NCBI GenBank assembly: GCA_022410635.1
Contig: JAJVDF010000345.1
Location: 971,728 to 1,035,727, forward strand
DNA length: 64,000 nucleotides
DNA from: Tretioscincus oriximinensis
Lineage: Eukaryota; Chordata; Lepidosauria; Squamata; Gymnophthalmidae
Reading direction: 5' to 3'
The notes below the pieces were generated by a model. That model made no database searches and was not told where the DNA came from. It saw nothing but the letters and a program-made list of their open reading frames with translations. This document shows positions 10,425-19,459 of this stretch, in pieces. The position numbers were made by a program, and so were the translations under genes. Numbering within the stretch: the first letter of the stretch is position 1; every line of letters begins with the position of its first letter.

Positions 10425-10775
10425 TGTTCTTAGTTGGAGAAGGGGGCATTCTTTGAAACTGATGGGCAGAAGAGTGAGGACAGACAAAGGAAGGTATTTT
10501 TTCACCCATATGATCATTGCCCTGTGGAAATTACTAGCTAGCTACCTGGAGAGCTTTAAGACAAGATTAGGCAAGTTCTTGGAAACTGAGGGTAATAAAT
10601 AGCTACCAGGATGGACCTCCAGGATGGACCAACAGGCACTAGTCCTGAAATATCATTTGTAGAGAGTCGAGAACAGGTGGAGGTTTTGCCTTCTTCTGCT
10701 TGAGAGTACTCAGGTGCAATTGACAGAAGCTGGACTAGATGGGCTATGGCCTCATTCAGCAAGGCTTCTAGCTAT
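10425..10775 (+). mobile_element. CR1 ORF end and 3' UTR
   Basis: GTGAGGACAGACAAAGGAAG, TATTTTTTCACCC, AGCTACCTGGAGAGCTTTAA, then the 3' UTR with GTCGAGAACAGGTGGAGG and GGACTAGATGGGCTATGG. Diverged; no intact frame. Confidence 0.85.
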
Positions 10776-10809
10776 AGAGTTGGAGTATGCGCATCAACAT
10801 ATAGAATAA

Positions 10810-10930
10810 GGAGGAGAAGAGGGGAAGGAAGGAAGAGGAAAGAAGGAGGAAGAAAAAAAGAAGCAAGGAACAAGGAAGGGAAGGAAGGAGGAAGGAGGAG
10901 GTTGGGAAGGAGGAAGGAAGGAGGAAGAAG
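10810..10930 (+). repeat. Purine-rich (GGAA)n tract
   Basis: Irregular GGAA/GAAG/GGAGGA sequence just 3' of the CR1 copy. It gives lysine/arginine-rich or serine/proline-rich spurious frames. Confidence 0.85.
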
Positions 10931-10949
10931 GTGCAATTCCTCCTGAGTG

Positions 10950-11855
10950 GACATCTATTTTCTCTTTGCCATTTAGTCCATCTTTTATGCCATCTATTAT
11001 TTTTCTGATGGAGCCAATAGAATGAAAGATAGAGGTGTTCTTCACTCCACAAATTTTTATTCGTTGGTTGGTTTTGGGGAAAATAACACATGCTTTCTCC
11101 TGCCAAATAATGTCATCAGCTCCATTGTAGCAAGAAGCGAATAGATGTTTTTGATGATTTCAAAACTGACATTTGGCACTCTCCTTATTCTCAAGGAAAT
11201 CCAAACTACTGGAAAGAAACTTGAAACTGACTTGTTAAAGTAGTCTTGTTGAACTGGGTAATGAGACCAAGGAAAGGTGGGTAAGAGCAAAGCACATGTT
11301 TCTTTCCCTGAATAATAACTTTTATTTAGAATTAGGGGGGCAGGAGACATAAAACTAATAAGGCCCTTTGATACCTAAATTGGCAACAGGCAGCAATTCA
11401 TTTCGTATACCCAACAATGGAAGAATTAGCAATGCAGCCATCTCTCTTGTAAAGTCGATTTTCTCATGCAGCTTTGCTTATACACAGTCAATAAAGTGTG
11501 GCCTCCCTTGCTTCATGTGCTCTGTGCCACAGTAAAAGCATCAAGAAGTGCATAACTGTGTTATTTAAGTTATTCTTTCTTACAAAAATCTGTCTGGAAA
11601 ATCTACCAAGCTTCCCCCTTCTTGGAAGAGGAAATGATTTTGTGTTCGTGCGAGGAGGTGGGTCGATCAGGACTTTTCTATAAGCGTCCCACTGTTTCTT
11701 TGTCTGCCCTCTTTTATGCTTAAAATATGGGACACTGATCTGAGGAGATGGAGGTTATAGAAGGGAGGAAGAAATAGAAAAACAAATGTGGGTAGAGGGA
11801 AAAATATGAAGAGAAAAACAAGTGATGAGCTGTCGGAGGGATTACGTAAGTTAAG
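10950..11855. other. No recognised feature
   Basis: No repeat or coding signal I can support. Confidence 0.45.
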
Positions 11856-11859
11856 ATAA

Positions 11860-11935
11860 AAGGATCAAGCTATAGTCCGTCTAGTCTAACATTGTGTCTC
11901 ACACACTGGTCCACCAATTGCTTTGGGGTATTCTC
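11860..11935 (-). mobile_element. Short CR1 3' UTR fragment
   Basis: GTCCGTCTAGTCTAACATTG then GTGTCTCACACACTGGTCCA match the antisense CR1 3' UTR (GTCCAGCATTCTGTCTCACA elsewhere). Confidence 0.65.
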
Positions 11936-11939
11936 CAGC

Positions 11940-12270
11940 TTTATTTATTTATTTATAACTAGTCGTTGAGCCTGCAAATGTGAGTGTGGTTACTTTGGTG
12001 GGCAGTCTGGCCAGGTACAGTGAGCCTGTTGGTAGCCTCCAGCATTTTTGGGGTGTGGTGGGTCAAAGTGGCCGGTGGCATCCTGTGGCTATGCCAAGAA
12101 GGCAGGTTTCATTACAATGGGTGGGTCAGAGTGGGCAGCAGCAGCCCACAGTTGTGCCAAAAGAACAACTTTAATCCTGATCCATCAATCAGTTCAATCT
12201 TGGGGATATACACTGATTGTGATCAGTCACCTAGTTTAGAAGGCTAATTGCTGTGAGTTTTTATTTACTT
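11940..12270. other. No recognised feature
   Basis: G-rich unique-looking sequence. Three overlapping short plus-strand frames, none with a motif. Confidence 0.4.
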
Positions 12271-12274
12271 ATTA

Positions 12275-12545
12275 AGATGCAGATAATATATATTTATTTA
12301 TACCTGCCCTATACCCTAAGGTATCAGGGTGGCCCACAGTAAAACATCAATACAAAATTAAAAAAGTATAAAACAGTATCTAAAAGCAGGGATAGAGATT
12401 TATCTTCATCATCTTTATCATCTTCATCAATCATCATCAATCACCATTCATCATCAATCATCAATATGCTAACAAGACCCATATCCTTAATCCCTCCCTC
12501 CCTTTGAAGATCTTTGAAGATGTACCTCTTTAGTTAAATGAATGC
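12275..12545 (-). mobile_element. L2 3' end interrupted by an ATC/TCA microsatellite
   Basis: TATTTATTTATACCTGCCC, GGTATCAGGGTGGCCCACA and GTAAAACATCAATACAAAA, through AAAAGCAGGGATAGAGAT. A TCA/ATC-rich tract at about 12,402-12,470 follows, then TTTGAAGATGTACCTCTTTA, which continues the L2. Confidence 0.75.
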
Positions 12546-12639
12546 CACTTTGCTTCCCATCTTCAGATGTTGTTTTAAGTATTGTTGCTTTTATTGCTGG
12601 CAGCCCCGAGATTTATGGGTATAAGGTGTGGTATAGGTA

Positions 12640-12962
12640 TAAAGAAAGAAAGAGAAAGAAAGAGAAAGAGAGAGAGAGAGAAAGAGAGAGAAAGAGAGAG
12701 AAAGAAAGAAAGAGAAAGAAAGAAAGAGAAAGAAAGAGAAAGAAAGAAAGAGAAAGAAAGAAAGAGAAAGAAAGAGAAAGAAAGAGAAAGAAAGAGAAAG
12801 AAAGAGAAAGAAAGAGAAAGAAAGAGAAAGAAAGAGAAAGAAAGAGAAAGAAAGAAAGAGAAAGAAAGAAAGAGAAAGAAAGAAAGAGAAAGAAAGAAAG
12901 AAAGAGAAAGAAAGAAAGAGAAAGAAAGAAAGAGAAAGAAAGAAAGAGAAAGAAAGAAAGAA
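12640..12962 (+). repeat. (GAAA)n/(GAAAGA)n microsatellite, about 320 bp
   Basis: Pure purine strand made of AAAG, AAAGAG and GAGA units. It creates four overlapping spurious frames of 120-160 codons (K/R/E on plus, F/S/L on minus). The mirror-symmetric purine strand could form intramolecular triplex DNA. Confidence 0.97.
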
Positions 12963-13475
12963 AATCCAGCAGCACCCAACACCTGACAGGCCTTAGGCTT
13001 CCTAATCCATAGATGAAGGAGAAGTTTCTTGATGTCCAACGAGCTAGAATTGCTCAAGGGATTCTCACTGAAGGAAGGGCTATTTGGTTTATTTTTATGC
13101 CATCCTTAAGCCTAGAAAGATTCTCAGAGCAGCTTGTAATATGTAACCTTAGAGAACTTCCTGCCCTGTAGCTTACAGTCTAAAATACATATATTAACCA
13201 GGAGGAAAAGGAAACTGGGTTGAAATAGGGGGGAGCTTAGAAGATTTGGAAGGTGAGGGATTTTGTGGAATCACTTTTCCCAGGGCTGATAAAAGTGTCA
13301 TTTCCTCCCCTCTGTCCTGCTTCTGCATACAGCTTAGAATGGATGCTGGCTGATGACAGAGGGGGATGAAGGAAGACGTGTTCAATTAATTCACTTTCAG
13401 GATTGCAGAAATGTATTTATAAGTATTTGGTACATTATGCCTGCTGCACATAATAAACATGGATATAACAATCCA
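12963..13475. other. No recognised feature
   Basis: No repeat or coding signal I can support. Confidence 0.45.
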
Positions 13476-13479
13476 TGTA

Positions 13480-13740
13480 TAATCTCTCAAGACAGGACTA
13501 GACAGGTTTATCAAGGGTATAAATGGATACTAGGATGGATGTCTAGATGCTGCCTCTGGGATGGAACAACAGGTAGTACTCCGGAAATGCCATTTGCAGG
13601 GAGTCATGAACAGGTGCATATTTTGCTTTCCTCTGTTCGGACTGCCCAGGTGCATCTGGTGGGCCTCTGTGTGAGACAGAAGGCTGGACGAGATGGGCTG
13701 TGGCCTTATCCAGTATGGCTCTTCTTATGTTCTTATGTCA
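13480..13740 (+). mobile_element. CR1 3' end, young subfamily
   Basis: AAGACAGGACTAGACAGGTT, then the 3' UTR and the tail CTTCTTATGTTCTTATGT. Close to the 31.5 and 60.5 kb copies. The 133-codon frame read through it is not a protein. Confidence 0.9.
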
Positions 13741-13741
13741 T

Positions 13742-13905
13742 TTCAGATAAATAGCTGTGCTAGTCTTGGTTCACAAAGTCCAGCAAGGGGGACTTAGAGT
13801 AGACTTGTCTACAAAAGCTCATGCTGCCTACCTTTCTTTTTAAGTGCTACAAGCTCCATTTTGCTAGACTTTCTAAACTAAGATTAACCTGGCTATTTCT
13901 CTGAA
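13742..13905. mobile_element. PLE-derived inverted-unit element
   Basis: A minus-oriented terminal unit (CAGATAAATAGCTGTGCTAG...AAAGTCCAGCAAGGGGG) is followed by a plus unit (TAGACTTGTCTACAAAAGCT CATGCTGCC...). It extends into the outer part CTGGCTATTTCTCTGAAATT. Some internal sequence is deleted. Confidence 0.75.
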
Positions 13906-13984
13906 ATTGGCTCCTATGGAAAGCACCAAATTTAACAGAATAGAATGGAAATCTATCAATCTCTCCGGGACTCTTACCCAGGTA

Positions 13985-14095
13985 TGGACAGATATGCATC
14001 TGAAGAGGTAGACATGTCTAAGAAAACTTGTGCTGCCTACCTTTTGTTTGTAAGCCTCTAAGTGCTACAAGCCCCCCTTGCTGGACTTAATTATG
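13985..14095 (+). mobile_element. PLE terminal unit
   Basis: GCATCTGAAGAGGTAGACAT, GTCTAAGAAAACTTGTGCTG and CTACAAGCCCCCCTTGCTGG. A plus-oriented unit with a decayed hammerhead-like core. Confidence 0.75.
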
Positions 14096-14196
14096 CCACG
14101 TGACTGTCATGGTTGACATTTCAAAGACATAGCTATGTTAGTTTTTGGCCAGGAAGTCTAGCAAGGATGGCTTGCAGCACTTTAGAGACTAACATA

Positions 14197-14592
14197 TAGG
14201 CTGACCAGATGACCCCTTTTGTGGGGGGATTGAAAACCCGTTTTTGGGGTGCCAGTTTTTTCTGAGGAAAATGTTTTCAAAAAAGTTTTTTTTGTTTTTG
14301 AATTTTTTTTCCTCAGAAAAAACTGGGAGGCACCCCAAAAATGGGATTCCAATCCCCCCCAAAAGGTCCAGCAAAGGAGCTAGCAGCACTTTGAGACTAA
14401 GTTGAGAAAAGTGGTTGGCATAAGCTTTCGTAGACAGGTCTGAAGAAGTAGACCTGTCTACGAAAGCTTATGCCAACCACTTTTCTCAAGTTAGTCTCAA
14501 AGTGCTGCTAGCTCCTTTGCTGGACTTTCTGCTAGACTAACACGGCTATTTCTCTGAAATTGGCCCCCCAAAAGGGTTCATCTGGTCAGCCT
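14197..14592. mobile_element. Palindromic hAT-like MITE, copy 1 (itself interrupted)
   Basis: Terminal inverted repeats TAGGCTGACCAGATGACCC and GGTTCATCTGGTCAGCCT. The element is a near-complete foldback: GGGGTGCCAGTTTTTTCTGA pairs with TCAGAAAAAACTGGGAGGCA across a T/A-rich loop near 14,270-14,310. Without the 197-bp inner PLE insertion and its duplicated 12 bases it would be about 187 bp, close to the 193-bp copy at 59.25 kb. No intact flanking duplication is seen here. Confidence 0.8.
14367..14563. mobile_element. Inner PLE-derived inverted-unit element with perfect 12-bp duplication
   Basis: Arms 14,367-14,441 and 14,450-14,524 are 75-nt inverted repeats with one mismatch and an 8-nt spacer; the outer piece CGGCTATTTCTCTGAAATTGG follows. 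CCCCCCAAAAGG flanks both sides (14,355-14,366 and 14,564-14,575). The plus strand holds the best hammerhead-like core in the window, at 14,440-14,473. Confidence 0.88.
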
Positions 14593-14674
14593 ACGAAAGG
14601 TAGGTGGCATGAGTTTTTGTAGTCTCTAAAGTGCAACAAGCCAGCCTTGTTAAACCTCATGGCTGACATTTGTG

Positions 14675-14932
14675 TCTAGTTTGAGTGTTAAAGAATCACT
14701 GAGTCTTGTAACTAGGCCACATGGCAACCAGGGCAAAGGAATCCACCACACCCCAGATCAGTCTCATACTGTCAAAATCGCAGTGTCGTGTGGAGGATGT
14801 TTTTCCAGCTTCCAGTGTGAGCTACACCTGAATCAAAACTTTCAAATGGTGCAAGGAGGACCAAGTGTTCCTCAGCACCACTGCGGCACCTTTTCATCAC
14901 TCAGTGGTATTTGCCCTGTTTGTTTCCCCTAG
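14675..14932. other. No recognised feature
   Basis: An open plus frame is present but carries no recognisable motif. Confidence 0.4.
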
Positions 14933-14934
14933 TT

Positions 14935-15235
14935 GTGAACTGGCATCACTTTTTCTACCTCTGAAGCAGTAACGACCTCTGAAGTACAAGAGCAGGAAGA
15001 CATGTGATTGGATAAAGCGGGCACAACAACCTATCAGAAATGGATATGTGGTGGGGTGGATTATGATTGGACCAACTCAACAGTAAAACAGTATAAAAGG
15101 GGGTGTAGCTTCCAAAGCGCAACAGCTGTGGGGAAAATCAACCGCGTTACATGTAGTGCCTGAAATAAACTTACCATTCTTTTTGTTCACATCCAAGATA
15201 TGACCTTTATTGCTGAACCAGCATATCAGAACTAA
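14935..15235 (+). repeat. Possible solo LTR
   Basis: Ordered promoter-like signals: two ATTGG (inverted CCAAT) motifs near 15,008 and 15,066, TATAAAAG near 15,092 and AATAAA near 15,165. The sequence starts TGTGAACTGG and ends near CCAGCATATCA. The spacing fits an LTR with U3, R and U5, but no second copy or internal retroviral sequence is present. Confidence 0.4.
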
Positions 15236-15239
15236 AATA

Positions 15240-16020
15240 AGTTGTTCTGTAATCTGCTGCCTTGACTAGAATCCTTTATATTTTTCATCAAACTTTGAAG
15301 GGGCTTCCCTTCTTCTTAGCCGTCAGGTAATGCTAACACTATGACCTGTAAAAGAACTTGTGAGCTGAGTGCGAGACATCAAAACCCTCCAAGAAAGTTA
15401 GTGACCTTTTTGGGGTAGAAACAGTGAAGAAAGAAAGATGGGGCCCTTAATTATCTATTTGTGACATTTTCTTTTCTCAGCTGGAGAACTGTGTTTTTTT
15501 CTGTCTGAACCTGACAGTCCTTCACCTCAAAGCCAGAAGAGCAGAGGGGCTTGTTGCTATTTTTGAATGCAACTGGACAGTAAAGTGTAGAACATCCTGA
15601 AGCAGGAATTTTTGTATTAATGCCACCCCAGTTTTCATCCAGGAAATATAAGGTGCCTTGAAAAGGTCTTAGTTGTAGTTTTGAAAACAGCACAAATCCA
15701 TAACCCCTCCTGAACCAACCACTCTCCCAGGCCTTCGACCATGATCCTGCGATTTGGACTGTGTCGTGCATGCTGGATCTTGGGCAGGGGCTACAAAGGC
15801 TAAAGCCTTGGGCAGCAGGTTGGTGACCAATTATTGGGGGTGGCAAATTGCCGGCCATTTAAATTTCTCCCTGTTGCATCTACTAGGTATGTCCCAGTAG
15901 CAGCAGACATGTACTGCATATGTCCCAGCCACTACCACGAGCCACTGCTCCCATGCACCATTGTATTATTGCTCTGCTGCTCTGCATGCGTTGCCACCTG
16001 TCCGTCTGCGTGCTGCTTTG
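15240..16020. other. No recognised feature
   Basis: The 135-codon minus frame at 15,451-15,858 has no recognisable domain. No repeat identified. Confidence 0.4.
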
Positions 16021-16024
16021 CCTG

Positions 16025-16180
16025 TCTGCCCCGGGCAAATGATGTCACTTCCGGAATCTGCTTCTGGGAATGGCACCCAGAGTGACCTGTCCTGTCCTGT
16101 CCCGGAAGTGACATCACTTCCTGTTCTGCACCAGAAATGACATCACTTCCTGTCCTGTCTGGAAGTGTTGGGGCGGGGGG
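16025..16180. repeat. Cluster of GGAAGTGACATCACTTCC-type palindromic motifs
   Basis: Three close copies of a near-palindrome, at about 16,033, 16,106 and 16,135, combining ETS-like GGAAGTG with CRE-like TGACATCA and separated by CCTGTCCTGTC linkers. Probably the end of an unidentified repeat. Confidence 0.5.
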
Positions 16181-16234
16181 AAATTGCATCCAAGGGACAT
16201 CATATACCCCAAATCCAACCCTGCATAGGGTGGA

Positions 16235-16655
16235 TAAGTTGACTACAGAAAAATATTTTCTTTTTCACATAGCACTAGGACCAGGGGGCATTCCTTGGAA
16301 CTTATGGGCAGAAGAGTTAGGACAGGGAAGGGAAAGTATTTCTTTCACCCGAGGGTAATTGGTCTGTGGAATTTATTTCCCAAAGAGATGGGGCTAACAA
16401 GAGCCTGGATAGCTTTATGACAGGATTAAGCAAGGCCATGGAAGCCAAGGGTATTATTTGCTACTAGGATGGATCTCTTCTTACTGCTTCCGAGATGGAA
16501 CAACAGGCAATATTCCTAAAGTACCAATTGCAGGGTGTCGAGTGCAGGTGAAGATTTTGCCTTCTTTTGTTACAGACTGTCCAGGTGCAATTTGTGGGAT
16601 ACTGTGTGGGACAGAAGCCTGGACTAGATGGGCTCTTCCTAAATTCTTATCTATT
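16235..16655 (+). mobile_element. CR1 ORF C-terminus and 3' UTR, diverged
   Basis: CTAGGACCAGGGGGCATTCC, CCTGGATAGCTTTATGACAG, TGCAGGGTGTCGAGTGCAGG and GGACTAGATGGGCTCTTCC follow CR1 order. Many indels. Confidence 0.85.
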
Positions 16656-16659
16656 AAGT

Positions 16660-17350
16660 TATGCCTTTGACCATAATCCTGCAATTTGGACTGGCAGGCG
16701 GCTTACCTGCTGGGCTGTTGCTCTGCACTAGCAGCTCCCCCAAAATATGTAGTCTGCACGATAGATGGTTATATAGGGAAGCCATGGTTTTGTAGCTACT
16801 CTTTGCATATAGAACTAAGCCTTGCAGTGGCCTATAATGTGTAATGCCATATCCAGCTCCAAGGGAAACTGGTTTTAAGTGGCTTCCTACACATTATCTG
16901 AAGGTGGCAGACCAGCTGCTCATCTGCAGACAACAGGCAGCAGTTTGTCCAATCAACCTAGTGAACGAAAACATTTGAACAGCCTGGTAAAGCAGACTCA
17001 GCTGGCAATTATGGAGACTTGATGCATTGCCGAGAGTGTGATCTTGCATGAATTTGGCTGATATCTCGTTCTGGCAACAAGGACAACCTTCATGGTGGTG
17101 CCACATGCAGGAATGGGAGCAGATTCCAGGGGGCTCTGCCACAGAATAGCCATGTCTCCACTCCCAACTGTCATGCATCAATGGAGGGGTGTAGCGAGTG
17201 GATCATTGACAACCCATGATGATGTACAATAGGGTCGTCTGGACGGTACTCCGATAAAGGTACAAATCTGTCGTGTGGATTGCCCTAAGAACCTGCTGAA
17301 TGCATTCTAGGACTGCCAGCCTGTGTAACTAGTTTAGATGTACTATAAAT
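16660..17350. other. No recognised feature
   Basis: No repeat or coding signal I can support. Confidence 0.45.
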
Positions 17351-17354
17351 GACA

Positions 17355-17436
17355 TATACTGCTCAAAACAATTAAGGGAACACGTTAACTTAACAGTGTA
17401 ACACTAAGTGTTCCCTTAATTGCTTTGAACAGTATA
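17355..17436. mobile_element. 82-bp Tc1-like palindromic MITE, copy 1
   Basis: TATACTGCTCAAAACAATTA then AGGGAACAC; the far end reads GTGTTCCCTTAATTGC and TTTGAACAGTATA. Inverted repeats run almost end to end. The TACTGCTCAAAA...AAGGGAACAC terminus is that of vertebrate Tc1-type transposons, flanked by TA. Confidence 0.85.
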
Positions 17437-17517
17437 TATACTGTATATATATGCTGTATATATGAAATTATATTAATTTAAACCGTAAAGTTGAAATTAA
17501 GAGATGTTTCACCGGGG

Positions 17518-17600
17518 TAGGAAATTTATTTTATTTATTTATTTACTTACATTTATATTCCGCCTTATGCCTGAAGGTCTCAGCGCAAATAACAGCACCA
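17518..17600 (-). mobile_element. L2 3' end fragment
   Basis: TTATTTATTTATTTACTTAC, then ATTCCGCCTTATGCCTGAAG and GTCTCAGCGC. Confidence 0.75.
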
Positions 17601-17845
17601 CTACTAAGAACAGCTACTGCATTCCTGACTGCCTTTGAAATCGTGGCTGAATTGCCGCTTGCTCTCGCAAGGACATGCCACACGGAGGTATTGCACGGCA
17701 TGTGGAAGTCTGCGCTATGATATCCACCCAGCCCTCTGAAGTGGAGTTTTTTAGTGAGTGCATTGCCAAACCTGCGTGAGCACAGGAGGCAGATCCTGCA
17801 GGAAGTCGCTACTATAGTGTCACAAATACCTCTTCTGCATGTGGC
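17601..17845. other. No recognised feature
   Basis: Short stretch without identifiable content. Confidence 0.4.
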
Positions 17846-17848
17846 TGA

Positions 17849-18428
17849 ACTTATTTATTTACATTTATATTCGGCCCTATTCCCAAAGGTCTCAGGGCAG
17901 ATCACAATTTTAAAAAATGATAAAAACGGGTTAAAATAGAGCAATTTTAAAATATAACTGTTTTAAAATACAACAGGGCCTTCAAGGGGCAGGGAATATT
18001 TGGCTCAGCCAAAGGTGAAGGTGAACCAGGTGTGTGAATGTGTACAGAATAGATGCCTGGCGCACTTCAGAGTGGAAAGAATTCCACAACTTGGGGGCTG
18101 CCACAGAGAAGTCCCTCCCACGTGTCCACACCCTTGATGAATGAAGGAGGTGGGACTGTCAGGAGATCTTAAGGTATGGTACATATGGGAGGAGGTGTTC
18201 CTTCAAATATTTGGGTCCCAAGCTGTTTAGGGCCATGTAAGTCAATATTAGTACCTTGAATTGGGTCCAGTAGCGAATAGGGAGCCAGTGCAGTTTTTTC
18301 AGGACAAGCATAATGTGTGTCTGGCCAGCTGTACCAGTCAGCAGCCTTGTTGTTGAGTTCTGCACCAGCTGCAGCTTCCGAACTGTCTTCAAGCCCAGCC
18401 CCACATAGTCCAGTCTGAAAGTTACCAG
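17849..18428 (-). mobile_element. L2 LINE ORF C-terminus and 3' UTR
   Basis: The minus strand encodes GLGLKTVRKLQLVQNSTTRL, then TGTAGQTHIMLVLKKLHWLP and YWTQFKVLILTYMALNSLGP. This is the L2 C-terminal region (LQLVQNAAARLL...HI-PVLKELHWLPI). The left edge is the AT-rich L2 3' end. Stops and frameshifts make it a fossil. Confidence 0.9.
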
Positions 18429-18429
18429 T

Positions 18430-18635
18430 GAATGGTCAGAATTTCATTCTTCTTTCATGTGATTAATTCTCGCTCTTTTCTGCGAATGCTAAAGTTAGTC
18501 ATGCCTTAATAAGTATACATATCACCATGACTACCTTTAAAATAGAGATGTATGTGCACCAGCAAGCCATGCTATTATACACATCCAGGTTTGCATGTTT
18601 TTATAACCTTCAGTGGCTGAGTGCAAAGAAGCAAT
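18430..18635. other. No recognised feature
   Basis: Short stretch without identifiable content. Confidence 0.4.
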
Positions 18636-18639
18636 ATTT

Positions 18640-18910
18640 TCAAACTGTGGTTTTTGAGAAGACTGTTGAGAGTCCCTTGGACTGCAAGGATATCATATCA
18701 GTTAACACTAGAGTAAATCAACCTGACTGCTCATTGGGAGTACTAACATGGAAGCTGAAGTTCAAATGCTTCAGCCACAGAACAAAAAGTCAGGACTCAA
18801 TGGGGTACAAACTCTAATATTGGGAAAGATGGAATGCAACAGGAGAAAAGACGGCAGGGGTGAGATGGATAGATAATGTCATGAAGGCAACAAACATGAT
18901 TTTGGAGACA
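18640..18910 (+). mobile_element. BovB/RTE LINE fragment
   Basis: AAGACTGTTGAGAGTCCCTT, GGACTGCAAGGATATCA, ATCAACCTGACTGCTCATTG, then GATAATGTCATGAAGGCAAC near the right edge. This matches the order of the conserved 3' ORF segment of BovB (…LRVPWTA-R-----NPE…YFGH…GKIEG-R-RG--R-RWLD). Multiple stops. Confidence 0.7.
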
Positions 18911-18914
18911 GGAG

Positions 18915-19456
18915 AAGACTGAGCGGTCTGGCATGGAGTTGATAGGCAGGAGAATTAGGACTGACAAGGGGAAATATTTTTTCACCCAGAGGATCATCTG
19001 TATATGAAATTTACTTCTATAAGAAGTGGTGACAGCAATCACTCTTGATAACTTTAAGAAAGGATTAGAGAAATTGATGGTGGCTAAGGTATAAGTAGCT
19101 GCCACAGTGTATTCCTAGGTTAGCTCCTGCCTCCAAATTGGAGAAACAGGAAAGTTGTCTCTGTCAGGTAGATTCTTCATTCGATTCTACACGCTGTGAA
19201 GCCAGCTGGATGACCTTGGGCTTGCCACAATTTCTTTGAAGCTCTCTCAGCCTGATGTACTTCACAAAGTGTTGTAAAGAGAAAAAAGAAGGTTGTGTAA
19301 GCAGCTTTGAGTCCCTTCAGATTGAGAAAAGCAGGATACAAAAACCAACAAAAAAGGAGAAGTAGAAGAAACGGAAGAAAAAGCAGCAGAAGTCTAGTTT
19401 GTTGGACTAGAAGGACTGTATTCACATTCAGCAGAGTTCCTCATGTTCTTATGATC
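18915..19456 (+). mobile_element. CR1 3' part, split by a SINE insertion
   Basis: The left part (18,915-19,155) has GGACTGACAAGGGGAAATAT and CTGCCTCCAAATTGGAGAAA. The right part (19,396-19,456) resumes with GTTGGACTAGAAGGACTGTA and the tail CTCATGTTCTTATG. The 19,157-19,395 SINE sits between. Confidence 0.75.
19157..19395 (+). mobile_element. tRNA/CORE-type SINE inside CR1
   Basis: CAGCTGGATGACCTTGGGCT (CORE motif), CTCTCTCAGCCTGATGTAC, GGTTGTGTAAGCAGCTTTGA and GGATACAAAAACCAAC, then an A/G-rich tail. Confidence 0.8.
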
Positions 19457-19459
19457 TTA

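Larger units (their letters stand above)
14122..14656. mobile_element. Outer PLE-derived insertion with 15-bp target-site duplication
   Basis: The left part (14,122-14,196) is a minus-oriented terminal unit (AGACATAGCTATGTTAG...TTGCAGCACTTTAGAGACTA). The right part (14,593-14,656) continues it (GAAAGGTAGGTGGCATGAG) and ends with a short plus piece (GCAACAAGCCAGCCTTGTTA). Flanks TCATGGTTGACATTT (14,107-14,121) and TCATGGCTGACATTT (14,657-14,671) match at 14 of 15 bases. A hAT-like MITE interrupts it. Confidence 0.75.

Noticed and set aside
12542..13057. Four overlapping frames of 120-160 codons, including the longest K/R/E-rich ones
   Set aside because: They are translations of the GAAA microsatellite on both strands and disappear outside it.
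13353..13754. 133-codon frame
   Set aside because: Read through the CR1 3' UTR, which is non-coding.
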